Positions 44,128-52,141 of a DNA stretch of 52,391 nucleotides are shown here, piece by piece. Below the pieces are notes generated by a model. It worked only from the letters and a program-made list of their open reading frames with translations. It ran no database searches and was not told the origin of the DNA. The translations under genes were made by a program, and so were the position numbers. This DNA is from Sphaerochaetaceae bacterium (GTDB lineage Bacteria; Spirochaetota; Spirochaetia; Sphaerochaetales; Sphaerochaetaceae), in assembly GCA_028532915.1 (NCBI GenBank), contig JAQQAI010000004.1, forward strand, positions 1-52,391. Direction: 5' to 3'. Within the stretch, counting starts at the first letter, position 1, and each line of letters opens with the position of its first letter.

Positions 44128-44784
44128 CTAATTTTTTTTCACTTCCAGATTTGTCAACATATCCTGCATACTTCTTTCGATATGTTCATGCATAGCTTTT
44201 CTTGCGGACTCTATATCACCCTTTTCGATAAGAGAAAGAATCTTTTTATGCTCAGACAGTGATTTTACAGCATATTCTTCAACAGATTCCATATATCTCA
44301 TTGACAGACCGTTCCACATCACTGAAAGGGTATCTTTCAATCTGTGATTCTTTGATGCTGTCCACAAAGCTATATGAAAAGCCTGATTCAAATTACCGTA
44401 TTCATTGAAATCGCCGAGTTCGATGACTTTATCAGACTTTTCGATAATCTCCCGGATTTCTGTCAGGTCGGGCTGGGAATCAGTCACAATCGCTACTGCC
44501 TCACTCTCAAGAGCAGCTCTTATTTGAAAGTGATCCTTGACGCTGCGGGGAGTAATTCCTTTGACGACAGCGCCTTTGTTCGGATACAACTTTAGAAGAC
44601 CTTCGCTTTCAAGCATCTGAAAAGCTTCTCTCACAGGAGTTATCGACACCCCTACCTGTTCTGCAATGGATTCCAGTGTGATCTGAGCTCCGGCAGCTAT
44701 ATCCTGCGAGATGATTGACTTCCTCAATACAGAAGCGACTCTTTCCCGGGCTGGTAATAATCTGATTGGTTCAAGCTGTATCAT
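44128..44784 (-). CDS. GntR-family (FCD) transcriptional regulator
   Basis: 218 residues. The GntR winged helix is at the N-terminus (RKSIISQDIAAGAQITLESIAEQVGVSITPVREAFQMLESEGLLKL). The C-terminal FCD domain has the metal-site histidines in NQAFHIALW, SEHKKIL and AMHEHIERS. Immediately upstream of the ttd-TRAP operon and on the same strand, it is the best candidate for binding the 28-bp palindrome there and sensing a dicarboxylate. It follows another GntR gene by 14 bases and is probably cotranscribed with it. Confidence 0.87.
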   Translation of the reverse strand: MIQLEPIRLLPARERVASVLRKSIISQDIAAGAQITLESIAEQVGVSITPVREAFQMLESEGLLKLYPNKGAVVKGITPRSVKDHFQIRAALESEAVAIVTDSQPDLTEIREIIEKSDKVIELGDFNEYGNLNQAFHIALWTASKNHRLKDTLSVMWNGLSMRYMESVEEYAVKSLSEHKKILSLIEKGDIESARKAMHEHIERSMQDMLTNLEVKKN

Positions 44785-44798
44785 AGTTCAATTTGTTC

Positions 44799-45383
44799 TC
44801 ATGTAATTGCAAAACACTTATAGTACTCGTCAACACTGGACTTTATTTCATAAGTATTTTTTTTCTTGATTGAGGATGCAAGCTGTTTTAAAACTTCAAA
44901 CCTCTCTCCTGAATTAGCATAAATCTGATAAAACACCTTAAGTGATGGTAACATCAGATTATGGTACATTTGAAAATAAAAACGATCGTTTGTCAACATA
45001 AACAAAGTTGTATGAAATTCAATCTCCCGTTCACCGGTCAACTCGCTTGACAGTATATCTTCCAGAGTACTGACCGCCTGCTCCGTTCTATCCTTTGAGA
45101 TAATTTCCATTGCAACAAGATTCTCAAAATTGGAATACAGGTTCAGACGGGCCTGGAGGTTTCCGTTCTCGACTCCGACTATTCTCATTCTCCTGTTATT
45201 CAGACGTTCAATAAAACCTTCAAACTCAAGTGCATAGAGAGCCTCACGAATCGGCATCCTGGAAACCCCCAATTGCGATGCTATCATCTCCTGAGTCAGT
45301 TCAGTTCTATCAGGAATATCTCCGCTCAATATACCTTTTCTGATTCTATTTTCAACTAACTCTCTTGCAGTTAGAATTTTCAA
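44799..45383 (-). CDS. GntR-family regulator with short, divergent effector domain
   Basis: 194 residues. The DNA-binding half is typical (RIRKGILSGDIPDRTELTQEMIASQLGVSRMPIREALYALEFEGFIERL). The C-terminal half is about 20 residues shorter than usual, and of the FCD histidines only the one in IEFHTTLFML is clear, so the metal/ligand site may be lost or rebuilt. It is first in a two-gene operon with the full-length GntR that follows. It may bind a different ligand, or act as a partner that tunes the other regulator. Confidence 0.8.
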   Translation of the reverse strand: MKILTARELVENRIRKGILSGDIPDRTELTQEMIASQLGVSRMPIREALYALEFEGFIERLNNRRMRIVGVENGNLQARLNLYSNFENLVAMEIISKDRTEQAVSTLEDILSSELTGEREIEFHTTLFMLTNDRFYFQMYHNLMLPSLKVFYQIYANSGERFEVLKQLASSIKKKNTYEIKSSVDEYYKCFAIT

Positions 45384-45637
45384 TATTCATCACTCCTTAC
45401 ATGCTGGACCATACTATCTAGGTTGAAAGGTAACATCTTTGCACACCAAAGGCAAGGATCGTGCTAATAATCACGATTCTCACCAGTCTGGACCAGAGAA
45501 TATTCTCCGATAATCTGATGAAAATCATCTGGATCTCATCCTTGCGGTACTTGCTCGCTTACAAGAATTTCCTCTCAATTTTCTTTGCAGGTTATTATCC
45601 GATATAATTAAATCGAAACATTTGATATACTGAGTCC
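45384..45637. promoter_or_regulatory. Divergent region between gntR and rpiR genes
   Basis: CTGGACCA occurs twice in direct orientation (45404-45411 and 45488-45495). GAGAATATTCTC (45496-45507) is a perfect palindrome touching the second copy. ATCGTG/CACGAT forms a small hairpin near 45459-45474. TATAAT at 45603-45608 is a likely -10 for rpiR, 30 bases before its ATG; its -35 is weak. Confidence 0.4.
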
Positions 45638-46510
45638 ATGGAGAAAAACAAGACTATCAAAGAATGCATGGAAAAAGCCTATCCAAAGATGGGGCCTGCG
45701 GAAAAACGGGTCGCCCGGACTATTTTGACAAATTATCCCGTCTCCGGGTTGGGAACTATCTCCTCGATCTCTACTGCTGCGAATGTGAGCGACCCGACTG
45801 TTCTTCGCCTTATCAACAAACTGGGATTCGAAAAATATGCCGACTACCAGAAAGCACTCAAATCCGAACTGGACCAGAGAATAAGAGGACCGCTGAACTC
45901 CTTTCCCGAAAATGGAAAGAATTCTTCCGATGCAAAGACATATCTGGACGAATTTCACAGCGATATGGTGAAGATGATTGAACAGACTTTTTCAAGAATC
46001 CCGCCGGCGGAATTCGAGAAAGTACTCAATCTTCTCATGGATTCAAAACGGAATGTTTATCTTCTGGGCGGAGAATTTTCCGACTCCGTTGCACGATATC
46101 TCTACTATCTTTTAAGAAAGATGAGATCGAAAGTCGAAATGATCCAGGGACAGGTTCCCTCCCGTATTGATCATCTTCTTGATTTCAAAAAGAAGGATGT
46201 TCTCGTCGTATTCGATGTGAGACGCTACCAGCCCGATATCGTGGAATTTGCAACCCAGGCTGCAAGAAGAGGAACAGAGGTTATCCTCTTCACCGATGAA
46301 TGGAACTCTCCTGCCTCCAGGATCGCAACCTGTGTGCTCGTCAGCAGTGTGAACTCCATCAGCAGATGGGACAGTCTTGTCGGGATGATGGCTATCGTCG
46401 AGGCTCTGATGTCCTCCTATGCTGACAGGCAGTGGGGAAAGATCAAACTTCGGCTGCAGAAACTCGAACAGATCAGAGAGGATGTGAAAACGAGTCAGTA
46501 TCCCGATTGA
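45638..46510 (+). CDS. MurR/RpiR-family regulator (HTH + SIS domain)
   Basis: 290 residues. The N-terminal RpiR helix-turn-helix (about 10-85) includes SISTAANVSDPTVLRLINKLGFEKYADYQKALKSEL. A SIS domain (about 115-250), NVYLLGGEFSDSVARYLYYLLRKM ... DVLVVFDVRRYQPDIVEFATQAARRGTEVILFTD, usually binds a sugar phosphate. Here no sugar gene is near; the flanking genes handle amino compounds, so the effector may differ. Its 3' end overlaps the converging amidohydrolase gene by 16 bases. A dyad of the type bound by this family lies between that gene and the permease. Confidence 0.87.
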   Translation: MEKNKTIKECMEKAYPKMGPAEKRVARTILTNYPVSGLGTISSISTAANVSDPTVLRLINKLGFEKYADYQKALKSELDQRIRGPLNSFPENGKNSSDAKTYLDEFHSDMVKMIEQTFSRIPPAEFEKVLNLLMDSKRNVYLLGGEFSDSVARYLYYLLRKMRSKVEMIQGQVPSRIDHLLDFKKKDVLVVFDVRRYQPDIVEFATQAARRGTEVILFTDEWNSPASRIATCVLVSSVNSISRWDSLVGMMAIVEALMSSYADRQWGKIKLRLQKLEQIREDVKTSQYPD

Positions 46511-47262
46511 CCGATATACCGCCAGAGAATATCAGTCAGTATCTGTGCAATATACATCTGTCTTGACGGAATATCGATCCTGTCCTGTCTGATCTCGATC
46601 AGCATTGAGTCAAGTCCGTTCTTCTCACCATGTTCGGTAATCCCGTAATCCCCTTCGGGGGTGATCGGATACGGTTCATTCACCCCTATATTCAAATCTT
46701 CATACTCTTTCAGCGAATGGAGAACGAATTCGCTGAATCGCGATTGGTTGTGGAAAGTGACACCTATGTCCCATGGACGGATTTTTCCGTTCATTGTAGG
46801 AGTGAAACTGTGAACTGCCAGATAGGCAGTATCAGAATATTGTATCAGCTGATCTTTAAGAAGCTTACCTATCTGATTGTGATAGGGTTCGAAGATCTCG
46901 GCAATTCTCTGCTCTCTATCTGCAACAGCAATATCACTGTTGCCCGGGATGATTACTCCATCAACACTCTTCGGTATAGAATCGTCAACTGTGAGAGGCC
47001 GGTTGCAGTCAATGACCAGCCGCGAATAGGTTGTATAGCACAAAGTCGCCTTCAATTTCGTGGAAATATAACGGCTCACTTGTAAGGCTCCGATATCCCA
47101 TCCCCTGTGAGATCTCAATATATTTTCAGTCAATCCCAGGTTGTTCAGACTTTCAGGGATAGTGTTCGAAGCGTGGTCACACGTTAAAAAAATCGGTGAA
47201 ACTTCTGAATACCTCAATGATTCGAACGAACATTTCTCATTTTCACCTAATAGTAAACTCAT
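46495..47262 (-). CDS. N-formylglutamate amidohydrolase family protein
   Basis: 255 residues of the FGase family (zinc-dependent amidohydrolases, carboxypeptidase-like). Motifs: FLTCDHASNTIPESL, HRGWDIGALQVSRYIS, YTTYSRLVIDCNRPL, YLAVHSFTPTMNG and LIEIRQDRI; these supply the His, Glu and Arg residues of the metal and substrate sites. The known reaction is N-formyl-L-glutamate to glutamate and formate (last step of one histidine pathway), but no hut gene is near and many relatives act on other N-acyl amino acids. It diverges from the permease-ligase operon across a shared regulatory region. AGGAG lies nine bases before the ATG. Confidence 0.83.
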   Translation of the reverse strand: MSLLLGENEKCSFESLRYSEVSPIFLTCDHASNTIPESLNNLGLTENILRSHRGWDIGALQVSRYISTKLKATLCYTTYSRLVIDCNRPLTVDDSIPKSVDGVIIPGNSDIAVADREQRIAEIFEPYHNQIGKLLKDQLIQYSDTAYLAVHSFTPTMNGKIRPWDIGVTFHNQSRFSEFVLHSLKEYEDLNIGVNEPYPITPEGDYGITEHGEKNGLDSMLIEIRQDRIDIPSRQMYIAQILTDILWRYIGQSGY

Positions 47263-47287
47263 TTGAATGTACTCCTAAATTTTTATG

Positions 47288-47366
47288 TGTAATTATTATT
47301 ACATAATTTTCTTTTTTAGTCAAAATGTAATATTTATTTGACAAAACTTTTTTTTATAGCTATCAT
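47288..47366. promoter_or_regulatory. Divergent promoters with TGTAAT-N4-ATTACA dyad
   Basis: Rightward: TTGACA (47338-47343) and TATCAT (47361-47366), spacer 17. Leftward: TTGACT (minus strand, 47318-47323) with a TAATAAT-type -10 inside the dyad. The dyad TGTAATTATTATTACA (47288-47303) resembles the TGTAAT...ATTACA operators of RpiR-family regulators such as HexR. It would block the leftward promoter and lies upstream of the rightward one. Confidence 0.68.
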
Positions 47367-47402
47367 TTATAAAATTTTTATTTGCACAGACAGGAGGAAA
47401 AC

Positions 47403-48743
47403 ATGGCAGAGAACAAACTGGTTAGAAAGATGACGTTCTGGCACATTTGGGCAATCGGAGTAGGGTCTGTCGTAGGCGACGGGATATTCGTTCTCATAGC
47501 TCAGGGCGCTCAGGCGGGTGGACCGGGCTCGGTTCTGGCATATGCGGTCGGCGGAATACTGATGATGATCATCATGGTCGCGATATCGTCACTGGCCGTC
47601 GGAATGCCCTCGGCAGGATCACTTCACACATGGAGTGCACGTATACTCGGTCCGAGCTACGGAACGGTTTCCGGTCTATCTTATACTGCGATGAATGTTA
47701 TCTTTCTGGGATCTGTGGCTATAGCGAACGGAGCGGTAAGCAACTACTTCTTCCAGTGGACAGAGAATTCGGCACTCTCAGCTGCGATCTGGGCTGTAAT
47801 TCTGGTCACAATCGTCGCTCTGGTGGCATTGAAAGGCGGAGAGTTCACAGGACGGGCACAGTTCATCCTTGTTGCCGTACTTACTTTTATCATGGTGATC
47901 TTCGCCATATTCGGAGCTGCAAGCGGCAAGATCGATACTGCCAATTATAAACCGTTCATGCCGTTCGGTCTGATGGGATTCTGGGCAGCCCTCGGAATGG
48001 GTATCTATGCATATATGGGTCCGCTGTCTCTCCTTACGGCAGGAAGTGAAGTGAAGCACATCACAGACCTTCCGAAAGCAATGATCTGGTCATTCGTAAC
48101 ATTTTTGATCATGTATTCAGCCGCCATGCTGGTGATGCTCGGTCTTGTCCCGTTTACAGAGTATGCATCGCTGGAATCACCTTTCACTGTAGCGGCAAAA
48201 TTCGCATTCGGAGGAGCTGCAGGAATAGTGATGAATCTTGCTGCATGGATCGCAGCCTTCACATGTCTTGTCGGAGAGACTTTCGCAGCATCCAGACTGC
48301 TGTTCGGTATGGCTGAAGAAGGAGTTGTTCCAAAGACCTTCTCGAAGCTCAATAAGAACAACGTTCCCAGCAACGGAATCATCTTTTCCTGGGCAATCGC
48401 GATCGTCCTCATCCTCATCGGAAACATCAGCGTACTCGAATCATTCTACCTCAAGCTGGCGATGGTCGCATGTGAACTGGGAGCCACTAGCTGGATAATC
48501 TCACTCGTCGCGAGCTATCAGTATCCGAGAAAGTTTCCTGAGGAATGGAAGGCTCTCCCATGGCATATGCCGGTGAGAAAGGTGACTCTTCCTGTAGCAT
48601 TCGCAGGTTGGGCAGTCATCATGTTCGCTTTATATCAGAGCGACCCGGGATCGATGATCTATTTCCTGGTATCATTGGTTGTCCTGATCATTGTCTATAA
48701 TGCCTATTCGAAAAAACACTTGAAACTCAATATTCCTGATTGA
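47403..48743 (+). CDS. APC-family amino acid/amine permease
   Basis: 446 residues and 12 helices. The first helix FWHIWAIGVGSVVGDGIFVLIAQGAQ carries the glycine-rich unwound segment (GSVVGDGIF) of the APC fold; the consensus second motif region YTAMNVIFLG and helix 6 GIYAYMGPLSLLTAGSEVK (G-x-x-A-Y substrate region) are also seen. It imports an amino acid or amine, probably the substrate of the ligase that follows. ATG 47403 follows AGGAGG directly; the in-frame start at 47382 would lie before that ribosome site. Confidence 0.88.
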   Translation: MAENKLVRKMTFWHIWAIGVGSVVGDGIFVLIAQGAQAGGPGSVLAYAVGGILMMIIMVAISSLAVGMPSAGSLHTWSARILGPSYGTVSGLSYTAMNVIFLGSVAIANGAVSNYFFQWTENSALSAAIWAVILVTIVALVALKGGEFTGRAQFILVAVLTFIMVIFAIFGAASGKIDTANYKPFMPFGLMGFWAALGMGIYAYMGPLSLLTAGSEVKHITDLPKAMIWSFVTFLIMYSAAMLVMLGLVPFTEYASLESPFTVAAKFAFGGAAGIVMNLAAWIAAFTCLVGETFAASRLLFGMAEEGVVPKTFSKLNKNNVPSNGIIFSWAIAIVLILIGNISVLESFYLKLAMVACELGATSWIISLVASYQYPRKFPEEWKALPWHMPVRKVTLPVAFAGWAVIMFALYQSDPGSMIYFLVSLVVLIIVYNAYSKKHLKLNIPD

Positions 48744-48771
48744 TCAAGATTCTACCGAAGGAGCTGAAAAA

Positions 48772-50115
48772 ATGAATAAACAAGAAATTGAACAATCAGT
48801 GAAAGACAATAATATTGAACTCACACGTTTTCTATACACTGACAACGACGGAATAACCAGAGGATACTCCACAACAACAGATCATCTTCTCGGTGATCTG
48901 GAAAGCGGGCACACCTATTCGATAGCGATGCCGTTCTTCACTGCAGCGGATGACAGCCTTCCGGGCAGCAGATTCGGACCTGTCGGAGAGATTCTGGCGA
49001 TGCCGGACCTCTCGACATTCACTCCCATCCCATATGCTGAACATTCTGCAGCGGTGATCTGCGATTTTCTTGATCTGGAAACAGGGAAGCCGAGTCTATT
49101 GTGTCCCCGTTCGATATTGAAAAAGACACTGAGTGATGAATCTGAATACGAAGTCGTTGCGGCTTTCGAAAATGAGTTCTATTTTGTACTCAAAGATGAA
49201 AAAGGGAATATCGCTGTAGCGGAAGACAGTCTCTGTTTCGATACGAGCGGTATGAATTCGATGAACCCGGTCATTCTCGATATCATCAGAGCATTGAATA
49301 AACAGAACATATCGGTTGAAAAACATTATCCTGAATATGGGCCTGGACAGCATGAGATCGTGATGAAATACTCGGAAGCTCTCAGAGCGGCCGACAATCA
49401 GATCCTATTCAAAGAAACGGTGAAGGCAGTTGCCCGATCTCACGGATTATATGCATCGTTCATGCCGAAGCCGTTTCAGGACAAATCGGGAAGCGGAGCA
49501 CACATTCATATCAGCCTGTGGAAGGATGGAAAGAATGTCTTCTACGATAAGAACGATCCATCAGGGTACAGCTCCACCGCCCGTCATTTTATAGGAGGGA
49601 TATTGAAGCACATCAACTCTGTTCTGGCTTTCACTTCTCCTATAGTGACATCGTACAAGCGGCTGCTGCCTCATAACTGGGCAAGTGCATATGCGGCATA
49701 CGGATGTGCGAATAAGGAAGCTGCACTGAGAATCATCAAGGGATTATGGGGAAAAGAGGACAAAGGTCTGAATATCGAGTTCAAACCCGCAGACGGATCT
49801 GCGAACCCCTACCTTGCTTTGAATGCACTTCTTGCCGCAGGCTTCGAAGGTATCCGAAACTCGATCGATCCGGGAGAGGAGCTGACGGAAGATCCATCTC
49901 AGCTCTCTGCTGAGGATCTGCAGCAGCGTAATATCAAAGCCCTTCCCTGTTCGTTGGGAGAAGTGATAGAAGCATTGAGACAGGATAAACTGTTTGCAAA
50001 GGTTCTCGACCCGATATTTCTGGATGAATATCTTCGTCTTAAACAGTATAATTGGGAATGCTATCTGCATCAGGTGACCCGATGGGAAGTTGATAAATAT
50101 GCAACAGTATTCTAA
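48772..50115 (+). CDS. Glutamine-synthetase-family ligase (GlnA-like, probably gamma-glutamylation of an amine)
   Basis: 447 residues with the GS core: the beta-grasp N-terminus, AAFENEFYFVL (metal Glu), EYGPGQHEIVMKYSEALRAADNQILFKETVKAVARSHGLYASFMPKPF, GSGAHIHISLW (ATP/metal His), and KPADGSANPYLALNALLAAGFEGI. The segment normally RxEFRxPD reads LNIEFKPADG, and the NRxxxxR ammonia-site region reads NWASAYAAYGCANKEAAL, so it differs from housekeeping GlnA. This subgroup includes PuuA-like gamma-glutamyl-amine ligases and the C-terminal half of FluG. It lies 28 bases after the permease with GAAGGAG in the gap. It is very unlikely to be the main ammonia-assimilating enzyme. Confidence 0.82.
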   Translation: MNKQEIEQSVKDNNIELTRFLYTDNDGITRGYSTTTDHLLGDLESGHTYSIAMPFFTAADDSLPGSRFGPVGEILAMPDLSTFTPIPYAEHSAAVICDFLDLETGKPSLLCPRSILKKTLSDESEYEVVAAFENEFYFVLKDEKGNIAVAEDSLCFDTSGMNSMNPVILDIIRALNKQNISVEKHYPEYGPGQHEIVMKYSEALRAADNQILFKETVKAVARSHGLYASFMPKPFQDKSGSGAHIHISLWKDGKNVFYDKNDPSGYSSTARHFIGGILKHINSVLAFTSPIVTSYKRLLPHNWASAYAAYGCANKEAALRIIKGLWGKEDKGLNIEFKPADGSANPYLALNALLAAGFEGIRNSIDPGEELTEDPSQLSAEDLQQRNIKALPCSLGEVIEALRQDKLFAKVLDPIFLDEYLRLKQYNWECYLHQVTRWEVDKYATVF

Positions 50116-50138
50116 ATAAGTCCTAAGAGGAGTTGATT

Positions 50139-51209
50139 ATGAATGATCTGAAAGATGTCCCTGTTCTCGATAACCACAGCCATTTTTTCAAAACCCGTCC
50201 GTATGATGCTCCTCTGTGGTCATCCCTCACCCTTTCATTGAATGATATGCCCGAGCAGCAGGTGAAGAACACCCTCCTCTATCATGATATGATAGCAAAC
50301 CTCTCCTCTCTGTTCGATATGCCGGCACAAGAGGAAATCGTTCTCGCAGAACGCAGAAGGAGAATGGATTCTGATTACCCCGGGTACATCAGGGAACTGT
50401 TTACCGATGTGAACCTCCGCTGGATGCTCATAGATATAGGTCTGGCAAAATCTTCGGTCGATTTTACCGAATTCGAGAGTATCTGCCCGGCATCGGTTTC
50501 GTATGTCTATCGTTCAGAGACTCTCATAGATGACTTGTGGAAGCGGCAGATTCCCATTGATGCTGCGATAGATCTGCTGCATAAGACAATAGCCGATGTA
50601 TACAGTTCTCTCCATTTTGTAGCGATCAAGTCGATCATCGGCTACAGAACGGGATTGAGGATCGAACCTCACAAAAAAGTGACCGGAGAGAAATCATATC
50701 GGGATATCCTGTTTAAAGAGACTGCCGGGATATGCAGGGAACTCAATGTACCCTTCCATGTTCATGCAGCCTTCGGAGAGTCGAATCTGGATCTGCGGGA
50801 GAACAACCCTCTTCACCTGAAAGACTTTCTCGACAGCAGCGATGCAGAAGGTCTGAAGCTCGTTCTCATTCACGGAGGATATCCGTATACCTTCGAAGCC
50901 GGGTATCTGGCGGCTATGTATCCCGGTATTTATGTCGACATCTCCGAGTTCATCCCCTTCGCCTCGATGGGAATGCGCCGCGGCGTAGAAGACATTCTGA
51001 GTATGTGTCCTACCAATAAGATTCTCTACGGCTCTGATGGGTTCGATGTTCCCGAAACCCACTGGCTGGGAGGGCGGTCGGCAAAAGAGACTCTCTCGGT
51101 GATCATCATGTCACTCGTAGAGAGGGGTAAAATAACCTCGAAGTACGGACAGCTCATGTATCATGACATCCTCTACCGTAACTCTTTGACCCTTCATAAT
51201 ATCCGCTGA
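50139..51209 (+). CDS. Amidohydrolase-superfamily hydrolase (FluG N-terminus-like)
   Basis: A TIM-barrel metal hydrolase. LDNHSHFF supplies the first H-x-H pair, VHAAFG and LIHGGYPYTFEAGYLA later histidines, and ILYGSDGFDVPE the catalytic Asp. The KSIIGYRTG lysine region fits the AH2/FluG-like group. In fungal and plant FluG/nodulin-like proteins such a domain is fused in front of a GS domain; here the two are adjacent genes (GS first). The expected role is to hydrolyse an amide or release the glutamyl product. ATG 50139 is preferred over the TTG at 50133, with GAGGAG six bases ahead. Confidence 0.82.
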   Translation: MNDLKDVPVLDNHSHFFKTRPYDAPLWSSLTLSLNDMPEQQVKNTLLYHDMIANLSSLFDMPAQEEIVLAERRRRMDSDYPGYIRELFTDVNLRWMLIDIGLAKSSVDFTEFESICPASVSYVYRSETLIDDLWKRQIPIDAAIDLLHKTIADVYSSLHFVAIKSIIGYRTGLRIEPHKKVTGEKSYRDILFKETAGICRELNVPFHVHAAFGESNLDLRENNPLHLKDFLDSSDAEGLKLVLIHGGYPYTFEAGYLAAMYPGIYVDISEFIPFASMGMRRGVEDILSMCPTNKILYGSDGFDVPETHWLGGRSAKETLSVIIMSLVERGKITSKYGQLMYHDILYRNSLTLHNIR

Positions 51210-51218
51210 CCTTTTCAA

Positions 51219-51247
51219 TTGCATTATCACTTCTTTGGGCATATCAT
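51219..51247 (+). promoter_or_regulatory. Candidate promoter of the SPFH gene
   Basis: TTGCAT (51219-51224) and TATCAT (51242-51247) with a 17-base spacer, 36 bases before the SPFH start. It suggests the SPFH pair is separate from the upstream operon. Confidence 0.5.
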
Positions 51248-51283
51248 ATTTATATATAAAACATTTCTTGAATGGAGAATGAT

Positions 51284-52108
51284 ATGCAGATTATATTCAC
51301 AGTCCCGCAGAGTCACGTGGTCGTCATCACCCGGTTCGGCAAATATGCAAAGACAAAGAAACAGGGGCTGCGTTCCAGAATCCCGCTGTTTGAAAAGATC
51401 CATAGGGTAAAAGACTGGGGGAACACGGCAAACAAGGAAGGGATATTCATTGAACTCACAGAACAGAATATGAACACGAAACCCAAACAGTGTCATTCAA
51501 AAGACAATGTCCCGGTTACCATAGATGCATCTATCTACTGGAGAATCATCGATGTGAAAAAAGCCCTGTTCGAAGTCGATAATCTTCCGACCGCAATCGT
51601 CGATACCTGTCTCAACGCACTTCGCTCTGAAATCGGAAAACTGACTCTTGATCAGATTCTCAGTTCCAGGCAGGAACTGTCGGAAAAAGTCGCATCGTCG
51701 CTTATCGAGACCTCCGGTAAATGGGGGGTGCAGATAAGCCGGGTGGAGATCCAGGAACTTGAGACATCGGACGAGACCGCGGAGGCCATGAGACTCGAAA
51801 TGGCTGCAGAACGGAAAAAACGGGCGGAAATACTGCAGGCGGAGGGATTCGCAGCCGCAAAGATAAAGACGGCTGAGGCTGAAGCTTATGCGATCAAGAT
51901 CAGAGCCGACGCAGAAGCAGAATATTTGAAAAAACTGAGCGGGACATTGAGTCGGGACCTTGTCGGAAACATCCTCATGATGGAGAAGGTCCTTGAAAGT
52001 TATAAGACGATCTCGGCAAATCCTGCAAACAAAGTATTCCTTCCGAGCAATATCAGAACACTCATCTCGGACCAGATCCTCGGCAGTACGACTTCTTCTG
52101 AAGTCTGA
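51284..52108 (+). CDS. SPFH/prohibitin-family protein (stomatin/HflC-like)
   Basis: An SPFH domain covers about 1-180: SHVVVITRFGKYAKTKKQGLRSRIPLFEKI, NVPVTIDASIYWRIIDVKKALFEVDNLPTAI, NALRSEIGKLTLDQILSSRQELSEKV and WGVQISRVEIQELETSDETAEAMRLEM. An Ala/Glu-rich coiled coil (about 170-215, AEGFAAAKIKTAEAEAYAIKIRADAEAEY) follows. SPFH proteins form large membrane-bound ring assemblies that organise membrane domains or guard proteases. No clear membrane helix is seen, so attachment may rely on the next gene's product. ATG 51284 has GGAG six bases upstream, better than ATG 51272. Confidence 0.87.
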   Translation: MQIIFTVPQSHVVVITRFGKYAKTKKQGLRSRIPLFEKIHRVKDWGNTANKEGIFIELTEQNMNTKPKQCHSKDNVPVTIDASIYWRIIDVKKALFEVDNLPTAIVDTCLNALRSEIGKLTLDQILSSRQELSEKVASSLIETSGKWGVQISRVEIQELETSDETAEAMRLEMAAERKKRAEILQAEGFAAAKIKTAEAEAYAIKIRADAEAEYLKKLSGTLSRDLVGNILMMEKVLESYKTISANPANKVFLPSNIRTLISDQILGSTTSSEV

Positions 52109-52141
52109 TGCCGGATAAACTTTACAAGAGGAGAGAACACT

